A stretch of DNA of 64,000 bases from Sphingomonas abietis (GCF_027625475.1 NZ_CP115174.1:620001-684000), one strand, 5' to 3'; shown: positions 1-9,391, numbered from the stretch's first letter. The notes: generated by a model from the sequence alone, not told the origin. A program made the numbers and translations.

Positions 1-306
1 ATCGAACACCACGCGGCCGACGCCGGGCTTCACCTGGCCGACGCGGGTCTGCATCACCGGGCCGCCGGACGCGGTGGCGCTGCCGGCGGTCAGGCCCTGG
101 ACGTCGATCGCGAGCCGGCGCGGGCCGTCCAGCACCATGCCGGACACACCTACGATCGCCGAATCGAACGCCATCGTGATCGCGTTGCCGTCGACCGACA
201 TCGCGCTGATCGCACTCGCCTGCGCGGCCGTGAACGGCAGGGCCGTCAGGCTCAAGATTGCGGCGGCGCCCAGAAGCACGCGGCGCGCCGGATAAACGAA
301 TTTCAT
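1..306 (-). CDS. N-acetylmuramoyl-L-alanine amidase, N-terminal part (AMIN domain), cut by window edge
   Basis: I translated this from the reverse strand. The ATG is at 306 and the frame is open to base 1, giving 102 residues of a longer protein. It begins with a basic n-region and hydrophobic stretch ending around TALPFTAAQA, a likely Sec signal peptide. A beta-rich segment follows, with SVDGNAITMAF, MVLDGPRRLAIDVQGL and a closing GRVVFD. That alternation of 'R-L-A-I-D' and 'R-V-V-F-D' strands is typical of the AMIN domain, which targets periplasmic amidases to septal peptidoglycan. The zinc amidase domain would lie to the left of the window. AMIN domains also occur in secretins and PilQ-like proteins, so the enzyme call is inferred; the overall look is of alphaproteobacterial AmiC. 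Confidence 0.75.
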   Translation of the reverse strand, partial: MKFVYPARRVLLGAAAILSLTALPFTAAQASAISAMSVDGNAITMAFDSAIVGVSGMVLDGPRRLAIDVQGLTAGSATASGGPVMQTRVGQVKPGVGRVVFD

Positions 307-416
307 GAGCCCGTTGATCCCCAACAGCGCTCCCCCACCTCCTGATTAGGTGAAGCGCCTGTCATTGGGGTGAACCGGTACGGTTGACTCGTCAGTAACC
401 AAGCGATGGACCGTGT

Positions 417-1676
417 TCAGGCGGAGGTGGATGGCATGTTAACCATATTTTTCAGAGGGGTGGCGGCATTGGCGAGTCGTTCTGGGGCGATGACGAGCCG
501 TCCGGCGACGAGCGCCTTGCCCTGCACATAATCCTTCGTGGCGTTGACGCAGTCGAGCGCCGCGACATGGCCCTGCTTCAGATAGACGACCGAGAAGGAG
601 CGGCTGGCGATATCGCCGCGGATCACCGTCGCATCGTGGCCGGCGGAGAGGCCGATGGTTTGGAGGCGCAGATCATATTGGTTCGACCAGAACCACGGCA
701 CCGAATCATAGGGCTCGGGATCGCCGGTGATCGCGCGGGCCACGGTGATCGCCAGATCATGGGCGTTCTGCACCGATTCGAGCCGGATCGGCAGGCCGTC
801 GGCATAGGGGTTGGCGTGCATCGCGCAGTCGCCGATCGCGAAGATGTGGGGGAGCGAGGTGCGGCCATGCTCGTCCACCGCGACGCCGTTGCCGGCGCGC
901 GCGCCGGCCGCGACCAGCGGCTCGACCGCGGGCACGATGCCGATGCCGACGATCACCATGTCGGCGGCGACGATCGTGCCGTCGGCCAGCCGCACGCCGC
1001 TCACCCGGCCGGCCTGCCCCTCGATGCCGTCGACGGTGACGCCGAGCCGGATGTCGACGCCGCGGGCGCGATGCTCGGCCTCGTAGAAGCGTGACAGCGG
1101 TACGCCGGCGACCCGCGCCAGCACCCGGTCCTGCGCTTCCAGCACCGTCACCCGCTTGCCGAAGCTGGTCAGCACCGCGGCCGCCTCCAGCCCGATATAG
1201 CCGCCGCCGATCACCGCGACGCGGGTGGTGGCGGCGAGTTCGCCGATCATCCGATCGACATCGGCGCGGGTGCGCACCGAATGGACGCCGATCAGCTCAT
1301 GGCCGGCGCAGGCGAGGCGGCGGGCATGGCCGCCGGCCGCCCAGACCAGTGTGCCATAGCCGATCGTCTCGCCGCTCGCGGTGGCCAGGGTGCGGGCCTC
1401 GGGATCGACCGCGACGACGCGCTGGCCGGTGCGCAGGACGATGCCGCGCTCCGCCCAGAAGCCGGCCGGGCGGATCAGGATGCGCTCGAAGCTCTTGTCG
1501 CCGGCGAGATACTCCTTGGACAAAGGCGGCCGCTCATAGGGGATATCCGGCTCCTCGCCGATCATCGCGATGGTGCCGGCGAATTTGCGCTGGCGCAGCG
1601 CGATCGCCGCCTGCGCGCCGCCATGGCCGGCGCCCACGATCACCACGTCATAGCTGCTCGTCACGCCGTCGGTCAC
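417..1676 (-). CDS. FAD-dependent ferredoxin/rubredoxin-type NAD(P) reductase
   Basis: A flavoprotein of about 419 residues that should pass electrons from NAD(P)H through FAD to a ferredoxin, for example for an oxygenase or P450. The N-terminal FAD fingerprint is [10 protein letters not shown] (residues 11-20). [12 protein letters not shown] follows near 47-58, the NAD(P) fingerprint [14 protein letters not shown] is near 153-166, and the second FAD motif IFAIGDCA is at 278-285. The C-terminal region [17 protein letters not shown] is the reductase C-terminal domain of the rhodocoxin/putidaredoxin reductase family. I chose the GTG at 1676 because GAGGA lies just upstream and the FAD motif then sits at the normal depth. 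The frame stays open to 2078, but that extension is Arg/Pro-rich and does not look coding. No ferredoxin or oxygenase partner is adjacent. Confidence 0.88.
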   Translation of the reverse strand: MTDGVTSSYDVVIVGAGHGGAQAAIALRQRKFAGTIAMIGEEPDIPYERPPLSKEYLAGDKSFERILIRPAGFWAERGIVLRTGQRVVAVDPEARTLATASGETIGYGTLVWAAGGHARRLACAGHELIGVHSVRTRADVDRMIGELAATTRVAVIGGGYIGLEAAAVLTSFGKRVTVLEAQDRVLARVAGVPLSRFYEAEHRARGVDIRLGVTVDGIEGQAGRVSGVRLADGTIVAADMVIVGIGIVPAVEPLVAAGARAGNGVAVDEHGRTSLPHIFAIGDCAMHANPYADGLPIRLESVQNAHDLAITVARAITGDPEPYDSVPWFWSNQYDLRLQTIGLSAGHDATVIRGDIASRSFSVVYLKQGHVAALDCVNATKDYVQGKALVAGRLVIAPERLANAATPLKNMVNMPSTSA

Positions 1677-1890
1677 GCCGTCCTCATTCCTCTTCCCGGC
1701 CTCGTCGCGAGCGGCATGCCCGCGATGGCGTTGGCTGGCAATTGTCGGGATCGGAAGTCCGGAACGGATCGACGGGTTTCGGGGGGCGCCCTCTTCCCGA
1801 ACCGGATCGGGCCTGTCATCGTGTCGGCATGACGAGGTCCGCATCCCGATCGGTTTCCTTCCCTGCCGCCCGGCGACCGGCGGGCCGGCC

Positions 1891-2844
1891 ATGAGCGGGC
1901 TGGCGGTGGAGGCGCATGGCCTCATCAAGCGGTTCGATGGGCAGCGCGCCGTCGACGGGATCGATCTCGCGGTGCCGGAGGGCAGCATCACCGGCGTGCT
2001 CGGCCCCAATGGCGCGGGCAAGACGACGACGCTGAGGATGCTGCTCGGCATCATCGAGCCCGATGTCGGCTGGCGCAAGGTGCTGGGCGAGGAGAAGCCG
2101 ATGCGGGCGGCGCCGCGCGTTGGCTATCTGCCCGAGGAGCGCGGCCTCTATCCGAGCATGAAGGCGGCCGACGGCATCGCCTTCATGGGCGCGCTGCGCG
2201 GCCTGCCGCTGGCCGAAGGGCGCCGCCGCGCCGTGACGCTGATGGAGGAGGCGGGGCTCGGCGAGGCGATCACCAAGCCGATCCGCGCGCTTTCCAAGGG
2301 CATGGCGCAGACCGTCCAGCTGCTCGGCACGATCGTCCACAAGCCGAAGCTGCTGGTGCTGGACGAGCCCTTTTCCGGGCTCGATGCGATCAACCAGCAG
2401 CGCCTCGAAGGGCTGATCCGCGCGCAGGTGGCGGAAGGGGCGACGGTGCTGTTCTCCACCCACGTCATCGCCCATGCCGAGCGCCTGTGCGAGCGGATCG
2501 CGATCATCGCCCGGGGCGGGGTCCGCTTCGACGGCACCGTCGCCGAGGCGCGGGGGCGGCTGCCGGCCCGCGTCCAGCTCGGCACCCGCCATGCCGACGG
2601 GCCGTGGCGCGCGGCGCTGCCGGCCGACACGGTGGCGGACGGGCGCAACTTCAGCTTCGTGCTGCCCGCCGGCGGGATCGAACCGGTGCTGGAGGCGCTG
2701 ATCGCCGGCGACGCCGGGATCGAGGCGCTGGCGATCGAGCGGCCGAGCCTGCACGAGGCGTTCGTCGAACTGGTCGGCGAGCCGGTGCCGCAGCCGCATC
2801 TGGGCATGGATTCCGGCGCCCATGCCGAGGAGGATGCCGCGTGA
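1891..2844 (+). CDS. ABC transporter ATP-binding protein (NatA-like exporter)
   Basis: The ATPase subunit (317 residues) of an ABC-2 type exporter. Walker A is GPNGAGKTT (38-46), the Q-loop region carries [10 protein letters not shown] (79-88), the signature is LSKGMAQ (134-140), Walker B is LLVLDEP (154-160) and the switch histidine is in [10 protein letters not shown] (188-197). The signature has K in place of the more usual G (LSKGM), as in the NatA/YhaQ branch, where the Q-loop glutamine is also replaced by E. The C-terminal 100 residues form the extra beta domain common in this branch. The stop overlaps the GTG of the permease gene by four bases, so the two are translationally coupled. 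The exported substrate (sodium, drug or peptide) cannot be read from sequence. Confidence 0.92.
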   Translation: MSGLAVEAHGLIKRFDGQRAVDGIDLAVPEGSITGVLGPNGAGKTTTLRMLLGIIEPDVGWRKVLGEEKPMRAAPRVGYLPEERGLYPSMKAADGIAFMGALRGLPLAEGRRRAVTLMEEAGLGEAITKPIRALSKGMAQTVQLLGTIVHKPKLLVLDEPFSGLDAINQQRLEGLIRAQVAEGATVLFSTHVIAHAERLCERIAIIARGGVRFDGTVAEARGRLPARVQLGTRHADGPWRAALPADTVADGRNFSFVLPAGGIEPVLEALIAGDAGIEALAIERPSLHEAFVELVGEPVPQPHLGMDSGAHAEEDAA

Positions 2845-4067
2845 ATCAGCTGCTCGCCTCCGCCTGGGTGATCGCGCGGCGCGATTATGGCGCCACCGTC
2901 TTCTCGCGCATCTTCATCCTGTTCCTGATCACGCCGCTCTTCTCGCTGGCGTTCGGCGGGATCTTCGCGCTGATGGGCCATGGCGACGACGGCCCGGCGC
3001 GCCCGCCGGTGGTGGCGCTGATCGGCGATGCGCCGATGCAGGATGCGGTGCTGGCGGCGCGGACCCGGCTGGCCCGCCGGCTCGGCGACGATGCCTTGCC
3101 GGAGCTGCGCGCGGACAAGCCGCAGCCGGGGAACCCCCGTGCGGCGGTGCGGGCGATGCTGGCCGTGCCCCGACAGGGCAACAACGCGCCGGCCGATGCG
3201 CCGCTGGCGGGAGCGCTGGGCGGCACGCTGGCGGCGCCGGTGGCGGCGGTGAGCGGCGACGATCGGGACACCGCCGATCGGATCGGCCTGATCCTCGATA
3301 CCGCGCGGGCCGGCCCCCCCCATGCGCCGAGCGACTTCGATCTCGAGCGGGTCGCGCGGCCGGCAACGCATGGCGACAAGGATCGCCGCGCGGTGGCGCG
3401 GGGCGCGCAGACCGGCGTGTTCTTCTTGCTCGTGCTGCTCGCCGGCATGTCGCTCTCCACCTTCGTGGAGGAGAAGTCGAACAAGGTGATCGAGGTGCTG
3501 GCTGCCGCCGTCCCGGTCGACGGCATCTTCATCGGCAAGCTCGCGGCGATGCTGGCGATCTCGCTCACCGGCGTGGCGATCTGGGGCGGCACCGCGGCGG
3601 CGGCGGTGCTGATCTTCTTCCCCCATGCGCTGGCCCACACCGCCGAACCGGCGATCGGCTGGCCGCTCTTCTTCACCGCCGCGATCGTCTATTTCATCGT
3701 CTCCTACCTGCTGGTCGGCGCGGTGTTCCTCGGTCTTGGCTCGCAGGCCTCGTCGCCGCGCGAGGTGCAGTCGATGGCGATGCCGGTAACGATGCTGCAA
3801 TTGCTGCTGTTCGGCTTCGCCACCGCCGGCACCGCGCATCCCGAGGGCTGGGTGGCGACGGCGGCGGCGATCTTCCCGTGGAGTTCGCCGCTGGCGATGC
3901 TCGGCCGCGCCGCGACGGTGCCGAGCCTGTGGCCGCATCTGGTGGCGCTGTGCTGGCAGATATTGTGGCTGGTGCTGGCGCTCCGCGTCGCCGCCGCGAT
4001 GTTCCGCCGGGCGGTGCTCAAATCCGGCGGCAAGTGGCGCTGGTCGGTGTTGCTCGGCGCGCGCTGA
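2841..4067 (+). CDS. ABC-2 type transporter permease (NatB-like)
   Basis: The membrane partner of the preceding ATPase, 408 residues from the GTG that overlaps its stop (GTGA). It has one transmembrane segment near residues 23-45, then a large soluble loop of about 145 residues. A second block of five or so hydrophobic segments starts near 190 (GVFFLLVLLAGMSLSTF). The cytoplasmic motif EEKSNKVIEVL just after that segment is characteristic of the NatB/YhaP permeases. The frame remains open far upstream, but only the overlap start gives the expected first membrane span. The pair probably works as a homodimeric or heterotetrameric exporter; the cargo is unknown. Confidence 0.9.
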   Translation: MNQLLASAWVIARRDYGATVFSRIFILFLITPLFSLAFGGIFALMGHGDDGPARPPVVALIGDAPMQDAVLAARTRLARRLGDDALPELRADKPQPGNPRAAVRAMLAVPRQGNNAPADAPLAGALGGTLAAPVAAVSGDDRDTADRIGLILDTARAGPPHAPSDFDLERVARPATHGDKDRRAVARGAQTGVFFLLVLLAGMSLSTFVEEKSNKVIEVLAAAVPVDGIFIGKLAAMLAISLTGVAIWGGTAAAAVLIFFPHALAHTAEPAIGWPLFFTAAIVYFIVSYLLVGAVFLGLGSQASSPREVQSMAMPVTMLQLLLFGFATAGTAHPEGWVATAAAIFPWSSPLAMLGRAATVPSLWPHLVALCWQILWLVLALRVAAAMFRRAVLKSGGKWRWSVLLGAR

Positions 4068-4270
4068 TCTCGGCCGGCCGCGCGCTGCGCCGGCGCGGCC
4101 GTTCGCTTTCCTGAGAAATGCCAGTGAACACAATGGGATGCCGGTGCGGGCGCGCCGGCCGGCCCGGTAAATAATAAATCATATTTAATATTCCCTCCAA
4201 GAGAATCCGGTGATAGGAGGGCGCCAAGATTCCAGCGGTATAAGCCGTCACGAGAAATCGAGGGGAGGAC

Positions 4271-4306
4271 ATGCGGCGCGGCTGCTGTCCCCATAACTGG
4301 TGTTGA
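4271..4306 (+). CDS. candidate 11-residue Cys-rich leader peptide
   Basis: ATG preceded by a purine-rich AGGGGAGG, followed by ten sense codons (MRRGCCPHNWC) and TGA. It lies 90 bases upstream of the TonB receptor start and is far too short to judge by composition. Three cysteines, a histidine and a tryptophan in 11 residues is unusual and would suit a ribosome-stalling leader. It may equally be chance. Confidence 0.25.
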   Translation: MRRGCCPHNWC

Positions 4307-4338
4307 TAGAATGCGGCCCATTCGGCGCGCGTCTATGT

Positions 4339-4350
4339 GTTAGCGCTAAC
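4339..4350. promoter_or_regulatory. LacI-family-type operator palindrome GTTAGCGCTAAC
   Basis: A perfect 12-base palindrome with the central CG step and flanking T/A pattern of LacI-family operators. It sits 46 bases upstream of the TonB receptor ATG. Carbohydrate-uptake TonB receptors in Caulobacter, Xanthomonas and Sphingomonas are commonly controlled this way. No LacI-type gene is in this window, so the regulator would be elsewhere. Confidence 0.6.
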
Positions 4351-4395
4351 GGTTCTATCGCCACAGGAGCGAGGGCCGACAGGAGGGGAGATATC

Positions 4396-7197
4396 ATGGT
4401 GGACAAGAAGCGGAACGCGGTGCTCATATTGTTGGCGGGCGCCTCGCTGGCGACGATCGCCCTTCCGGGCATGGCGGCCGCGCAGGATGCGCAGAGCGGC
4501 GCCACCGCGCCCAGCGGCAATGCCGCGCCGAGCGCCGACACGACCACCGATCCGGGCGCGATCGAGGCGATCGTGGTGACCGGCGTGCGCGCCTCGCTCC
4601 AGTCCGCCGAGAACATCAAGCGCAACTCCCCGCAGATCGTCGACTCGATCGTCGCCGAGGACATTGGCAAGCTGCCCGATCGCAACGTCGCCGAGGCGCT
4701 CCAGCGCATCCCCGGCATCCAGGTCAACCGCAGCTATGGCGAGGGCACCTCGGTCGCGATCCGCGGCCTGACCCAGACCCGCACCGAGCTCAACGGCCGC
4801 GACATCTTCACCGCCGGTGATGGCGGCGGCGACGGCACCAACACGCCGGGCACGCTCAGCCTCGGCGATATCCCGTCGGAACTGCTCGCCGGCATCGACG
4901 TCTACAAGAACCCCTCGGCCGATCTGATCGAGGATCAGCTGTCAGGCACGATCGACCTGCGCACCCGCAAGCCGTTCGATTTCGACGGCTTCAAGATCGC
5001 CGCCACCGCGAGCAACACCTATTCCGATCTGGTGCGGCACAGCCGCCCGTCGGGCTCGGTGCTGATCAGCGACCGCTGGGATACCGGCATCGGCGAGATC
5101 GGCGTGCTGGTCGACGTCGCCTACCAGACCAGCGAGTTCCGGCAGGACACGATCTCGACCGAGCCTTTCTACCCGCTCGACCAGAGCCTGAACGCCGACG
5201 GCACCTATCATAGCCCGACCGATGCGGCGATCGCCGCCGAGCTCGGCCGCACCGGCCAGGCGACGTCGTTGCCGCACGGCAGCGGCATCGGCGAGGTCTA
5301 TGGCAATCGCCGCCGCTTCGGCACCGACGTCGCGCTCCAGTGGAAGCCGACCGACACGCTGGAGCTGACCGGCGAGGTGTTCCGTTCGGACTATAAGTTC
5401 CGCTTCGACGATTACAGCTACTTCGCCTACACTGGCGGCGCCTCGATCCAGCCGGCGGCCGGCGCCCCCTTCACCTTCGCCAACAGTGGCGACTTCGTCA
5501 GCGGCACCTTCCAGAACGTGCCGATCGGCGTCAACACCAGCCTCGACACCCGCCATTCGGTGACGACCGACTATTCGCTGCACGCCAAGTGGAAGCCGAC
5601 GTCGCAGCTGACGGTGACCGGCGATCTGCAATATGTCGATGCCAGCACCCATGACCTGCGCTCGATCGTCGGCCTGAACGGCGCGGATTCGACGCTGTAT
5701 CAGGATCTTTCCGGCAGCACGCCGGTGCTGCACATCACCACGCCGCTGGGGCTGACCAGCCCGGCCAATTATGTCAGCGCCTTCTATCTCGACGATCTCA
5801 ACCGCTCGAAGGCAAGCGACAAGACCGCCCGCCTGGACGCCGAGTACAAGTTCGACGGCGGCCTGATCCAGTCGATCAAGGCCGGTTTCCGGATCGCCGA
5901 TCGCAAGAACCGCACCGACGACACCGGCTATCGCTACACCGGCCTCGCCGACGTGCCGAGCAACCTGCAATATACCAATCTCGGCAATTTCTTCCGCGGC
6001 CAGGCCGATCTGTTCGGCGACGCGCTGTTCTACAACCGCAACACGATCCTGAGCTACGATGCGACGCGCGCCGATCTCGGCATCGATTCGGAGCCGACCT
6101 ACGTGCCGAGCGGCACCAGCCGCGAGAGCCTGAAGACCTATGCCGGCTATGTCGCCGCCTTCTTCAAGGCGGACGCGCTGCCGGTGCCGATCGACGGCAA
6201 TATCGGCCTGCGCGTGGTGCGGACCGAGCAGAGCGCGAGCGGCTACACCCAGATCGTGCCGCTGGTGCTGGGCGACAATGGCCAGGAGCAGAGCGGCGCG
6301 GCGATCGCCACGCTGACCGATGTCAGCCAAGCCTACACCAAGTTCCTGCCGAGCCTCAATCTGCGCGGCCACCTGACCGACAATCTCCAGCTCCGCTTCG
6401 CGGTGTCGAAGAACATCTCGCGGCCGAACCTCAGCCAGCTCAACCCGGCGGTGACCTACACCCAGCCGGGCACCGCGCAGGCGAATCAGGAGCATGATAC
6501 CAGCGGCGGCAACCCGGATCTGAAGCCGATGTCGTCGTGGAATTTCGACGTCTCGCTCGAATGGTATTTCTCGCACACCGGGTCGCTGACCGCGGCGGGC
6601 TTCTACAAGAATATCAAGAACTACATCCAGACGGCGATCAACCAGCGGGACATCTCCTTCCCGGGGGCCAGCGAGCCTGTCACATTCTACACGACGACCT
6701 ACGACAATGTCGCGACCGCCAAGGTGAAGGGCTTCGAGCTCGCCTATCAGCAGTTCTTCGACTTCCTGCCCGGCCCGCTCAGCGGCCTCGGCATGCAGGC
6801 GAACTTCACCTATGTCGACTCGAGCGCGCCCGGGCCGGCAACGCAGGGCGGCCCGATCACGACCGTGCCGCTGGAGCAGCTGTCCCGCTACAATTACAAT
6901 CTCGTCGGCATCTACGAGAAGGGCAAGCTCTCGGCCCGCGTCGCCTATAACTGGCGCAGCAAATATGTCGTCACCACCCAGGGCAACGGCACCGGCGATC
7001 GCCCGATCTTCGACAAGCCGTTCGGCGAGCTCGATGCGTCGATCAGCTACGACGTGACGCCGCATTTCTCGCTGACGCTGGAAGGCGCGAACCTCAACGA
7101 CGCGATCCACTCGACCTATTTCGGCACCACCACCGAGCCGCGCGACGTGATCATGAACGACCGCCGGATCACCGGCGTGGCCAAGATCACCTTCTAA
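4396..7197 (+). CDS. TonB-dependent receptor, carbohydrate-uptake (TIGR01782-like) type
   Basis: An outer-membrane active transporter of 933 residues. The signal peptide (1-30) ends at GMAAAQ. A TonB-box-like EAIVVTG follows at 57-63, and the plug domain begins with DIGKLPDRNVAEALQRIPG (89-107), the hallmark of the large Caulobacter/Xanthomonas/Sphingomonas subfamily that imports oligosaccharides. The rest is a 22-strand-type barrel ending in VAKITF, a C-terminal aromatic suited to BAM insertion. The ATG at 4396 has AGGAGGGGAG immediately upstream; an in-frame extension to 4300 lacks a signal peptide at its start. The gene stands alone, with a LacI-type operator before it and a strong terminator after it. 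The ligand is unknown; the operator supports a sugar. Confidence 0.93.
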   Translation: MVDKKRNAVLILLAGASLATIALPGMAAAQDAQSGATAPSGNAAPSADTTTDPGAIEAIVVTGVRASLQSAENIKRNSPQIVDSIVAEDIGKLPDRNVAEALQRIPGIQVNRSYGEGTSVAIRGLTQTRTELNGRDIFTAGDGGGDGTNTPGTLSLGDIPSELLAGIDVYKNPSADLIEDQLSGTIDLRTRKPFDFDGFKIAATASNTYSDLVRHSRPSGSVLISDRWDTGIGEIGVLVDVAYQTSEFRQDTISTEPFYPLDQSLNADGTYHSPTDAAIAAELGRTGQATSLPHGSGIGEVYGNRRRFGTDVALQWKPTDTLELTGEVFRSDYKFRFDDYSYFAYTGGASIQPAAGAPFTFANSGDFVSGTFQNVPIGVNTSLDTRHSVTTDYSLHAKWKPTSQLTVTGDLQYVDASTHDLRSIVGLNGADSTLYQDLSGSTPVLHITTPLGLTSPANYVSAFYLDDLNRSKASDKTARLDAEYKFDGGLIQSIKAGFRIADRKNRTDDTGYRYTGLADVPSNLQYTNLGNFFRGQADLFGDALFYNRNTILSYDATRADLGIDSEPTYVPSGTSRESLKTYAGYVAAFFKADALPVPIDGNIGLRVVRTEQSASGYTQIVPLVLGDNGQEQSGAAIATLTDVSQAYTKFLPSLNLRGHLTDNLQLRFAVSKNISRPNLSQLNPAVTYTQPGTAQANQEHDTSGGNPDLKPMSSWNFDVSLEWYFSHTGSLTAAGFYKNIKNYIQTAINQRDISFPGASEPVTFYTTTYDNVATAKVKGFELAYQQFFDFLPGPLSGLGMQANFTYVDSSAPGPATQGGPITTVPLEQLSRYNYNLVGIYEKGKLSARVAYNWRSKYVVTTQGNGTGDRPIFDKPFGELDASISYDVTPHFSLTLEGANLNDAIHSTYFGTTTEPRDVIMNDRRITGVAKITF

Positions 7198-7250
7198 CGG
7201 CCCTGCCTGGAGGCGCCTTCGCGCGCTTCCACCCCTTTTCCTGCGCCTAT

Positions 7251-7281
7251 GGCCGGAGCCTTCGGGTTCCGGCCTTTTTTT
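7251..7281 (+). terminator. Rho-independent terminator of the TonB receptor gene
   Basis: A ten-pair stem, GGCCGGAGCC / GGTTCCGGCC (one G-U pair), closed by a TTCG tetraloop and followed by seven T. It lies 54 bases after the stop codon. Confidence 0.92.
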
Positions 7282-7335
7282 GTGGCAGGGCCGATCGCGC
7301 GGCGATCGCCCAGGATGCGCCGCCATCCCATATAT

Positions 7336-7424
7336 CGTCACTCCCGACCTGATGCGGGATCCGGATTCTGGGATTTTAGCGGAATAGGAAAGAAGCGGGA
7401 TCCCGCATCAAGTCCGGGATGACG
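7336..7424. repeat. REP-like inverted pair (family A)
   Basis: The left arm starts CGTCACTCCCGACCTGATGC, and the inverted right arm reads CGTCATCCCGGACTTGATGC on the other strand. Both arms continue into GGGATCC and are separated by about 30 unrelated bases. The same arm sequence recurs at 11819-11912. The paired-palindrome layout in intergenic DNA fits a non-autonomous REP/REPIN element, common in sphingomonads. No transposase is nearby. Confidence 0.75.
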
Positions 7425-7499
7425 ACCGAAGAGCGGCGGGTTCGCATCCAACCCCAGCCATGCCGGCGTCTCGCCGGCCCGTCGAGACGGTCGCCGTTG

Positions 7500-7533
7500 C
7501 CCCGTCCGCCTCGGCCGGGCCGTGCGGACGGGG
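7500..7533 (-). terminator. GC hairpin after the small outer-membrane protein gene
   Basis: A perfect ten-pair stem, CCCCGTCCGC / GCGGACGGGG, with a 14-base loop begins six bases past the stop codon of the reverse-strand gene. There is no T-run, so it may stabilise the mRNA 3' end or act with Rho. Confidence 0.45.
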
Positions 7534-7539
7534 CGGGGG

Positions 7540-7932
7540 TCAGTAGCCCACCGTCAGGCCGAGCGCGTAATATTTGGGGCCGGCATTGCCCTTGATCGCG
7601 ATCATCGGCAGCAGCGGCATCGAGACGGTGCCGTAAGGCCGGGTGTGATCGCCCGAGAAGCGCGCGCCGACGCCGACCTTGGCGAACAGCGGGATCTTGT
7701 ACGCCGCCTCGATCCGGCCATAGGCGCGGGTGTGATCGTCGCCGACCAGCACGCCGGCGCCCGGCGTCAGGCTGAAGCCGGCGAAGCCGAACGAATAGCC
7801 CGCACCGAACTCGCCGCCCCACTGGCCGTCGGCGCGGGCGCCCATGCCCTCGGCGCCGATCCCGGCCGATGCCGCGGACGCCCCGCCCGCGCAGAGCGCC
7901 AACGCCAGTGCCAGCTTCGAAAAGCCCTTCAT
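7540..7932 (-). CDS. small secreted/outer-membrane protein of unknown function
   Basis: A protein of 130 residues. MKGFSKLALALALCAGGASAASA is a clear Sec signal peptide. The mature part (about 107 residues) alternates polar and apolar residues with many Gly and aromatics, and ends in YYALGLTVGY, resembling a small eight-strand outer-membrane barrel. Two near repeats, GDDHTRAYGRIEAAYKIP and SGDHTRPYGTVSMPLLP, suggest duplicated hairpins. The start was chosen because the signal peptide begins there and GAAAGGG precedes it; the open frame continues upstream to 8088 without looking coding. I do not recognise a named family. It is transcribed on its own, with a REP-like element and a hairpin downstream. 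Confidence 0.75.
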   Translation of the reverse strand: MKGFSKLALALALCAGGASAASAGIGAEGMGARADGQWGGEFGAGYSFGFAGFSLTPGAGVLVGDDHTRAYGRIEAAYKIPLFAKVGVGARFSGDHTRPYGTVSMPLLPMIAIKGNAGPKYYALGLTVGY

Positions 7933-8101
7933 TTTTCTACCCTTTCGCAACGATACCCTGTGGCCTCCGGCTGGCAGCGCGCCACCGGCCACGCAAGCGA
8001 GGCAAGGCGAGGGGAGTCGGGCGTGCGACGGAGCGATCGCGGATATGCGGGCAAGCGGACAGGCAGGCACGCCGTCACGCCGGCACAATGACTCGCCGGG
8101 T

Positions 8102-9391
8102 TCAGCCGCGCGGGACGGGCGGCGCGATCGGAGCGCGATAGGAGGCGAGCGCGACGACCAGCCCGAACCCGCCGAGCATCAGGAACAGGCCTGCGCTGCC
8201 CGCCCCCAGCGCCAGGATCAGCGTGACCGCCAGCGAGATCGCCACCATGCCGGCGGCATTGACGATGTTGTTGGCGGCGACGTCGCGCGAGCGGCTGGCG
8301 GGATCGCCGAGCGTCTGGAGCAGCGCGTAGAGCGGCACGATGTAGATGCCGCCGGCGATCGCGATCACCAGCAGGTCGATCACCAGATGCCAGCTCCCCG
8401 CGGTGGCGAGGAAGGCGGGGATATCGGCGGGTGTCGCGGCCGGGAGGGAGGACGGCATCATGCCGCGCACGGTCAGGCCGAGGTCGATCACCGCCAGCGC
8501 CAGCACCAGGGCGGATGCCGGCCCGTAGCGCGCCGAGATCGCGCCGCCGAGCAGCTGGCTCACCGCCAGCGACCCGATCGCGACGCCCACCGAGAACAGC
8601 CCGAGGAACAGCGCGCCGACCGCCTGGGTGGCGCCGAGCTGGCCGACCAGCGGCACGAACTGCTGGGTCAGCACCGCACCCAGCGAGAAGAACCAGGTGA
8701 TGCCGAGGACGGCCCGGAACAGTCCCTTTTCGGCGCGGGCATGGCCGACGATCCGTGCGGTCGAGGCGATCAGGTTGGGCTCGACGGCGGGCCGGTCGGC
8801 GGCGGCCGGGGCGGCGGGGATGAACAGGCTCGCCGCCAGCCCGATCACCGCGACCGCGAGCATCGCATGGGTGGCGTCCGTGGTGGCGAGCAGCCCGCCC
8901 GCCAGCTGGCCGGCGAGGATGGCGAGGAAGGTGCCCGCCTCGACCAGCCCGGTGCCGCCCATCAGCTCGTCGGCGGCGAGATGCTGCGGCAGCATCGCAT
9001 ATTTGACCGGGCCGAAGATCGTGGAATGCACCCCCATCGCGAACAGCACCGCCATCATCAGCATGAGCGATCCGCCGTCCAGCGCAACGACGCCCACCGC
9101 CATGATCACGATCTCGGCGATCTTGACGATCCTGGCGATCCGCGCCTTGTCGATCCGGTCGGCGAGCTGGCCCGCGATCGACGAGAACAGGAAATAGGGC
9201 AGGATGAACACCCCGCTCGAAATCACCGCGATCAGCGCCGCATCCGTGCCGTCCTGCCGGTAGAGATTGAAGGCGACGAAGAACAGCATCGCCGAGCGAT
9301 AGAGATTGTCGTTGAACGCCCCCAGGAACTGGGTCGCGAACAAAGGCAGGAAGCGGCGCGTGCCGAGCAGGCGGAGTTGGGGAGCGGCCAT
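8102..9391 (-). CDS. MFS transporter, LplT-like (lysophospholipid-type)
   Basis: A protein of 429 residues with about 12 membrane spans. The N-terminus carries FLPLFATQFLGAFNDNLYRS, matching the LplT branch and the MFS half of LplT-acyltransferase fusions; the family flips lysophospholipids across the inner membrane for re-acylation. QLADRIDKARIARIVK is the MFS loop 2-3 motif. No acyltransferase is fused or adjacent, so the substrate is only inferred from this resemblance. The frame is open to 9475, but I prefer the ATG at 9391: it has AGGG upstream and puts the first span at the usual depth, while the upstream part runs into a REP-like element. Confidence 0.82.
   Translation of the reverse strand: MAAPQLRLLGTRRFLPLFATQFLGAFNDNLYRSAMLFFVAFNLYRQDGTDAALIAVISSGVFILPYFLFSSIAGQLADRIDKARIARIVKIAEIVIMAVGVVALDGGSLMLMMAVLFAMGVHSTIFGPVKYAMLPQHLAADELMGGTGLVEAGTFLAILAGQLAGGLLATTDATHAMLAVAVIGLAASLFIPAAPAAADRPAVEPNLIASTARIVGHARAEKGLFRAVLGITWFFSLGAVLTQQFVPLVGQLGATQAVGALFLGLFSVGVAIGSLAVSQLLGGAISARYGPASALVLALAVIDLGLTVRGMMPSSLPAATPADIPAFLATAGSWHLVIDLLVIAIAGGIYIVPLYALLQTLGDPASRSRDVAANNIVNAAGMVAISLAVTLILALGAGSAGLFLMLGGFGLVVALASYRAPIAPPVPRG

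Larger units (their letters stand above)
4068..4395 (+). promoter_or_regulatory. 328-base leader of the TonB receptor gene: AT-rich block and candidate leader ORF
   Basis: This gap lies between the ABC permease and the TonB receptor. A 25-base block at 4168-4192 is almost pure A/T in a region otherwise around two-thirds GC, as an UP element or curved promoter DNA would be. A TATAAG hexamer is at 4239-4244, with no convincing -35. The dyad operator at 4339-4350 is listed separately. A tiny reading frame at 4271-4306, preceded by AGGGGAGG, encodes the 11-residue peptide MRRGCCPHNWC. Confidence 0.45.

Noticed and set aside
2148..4133. Long reverse frame across the ABC transporter pair
   Set aside because: Same shadow effect. 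The forward frames carry Walker, signature and membrane motifs and overlap as a coupled pair.
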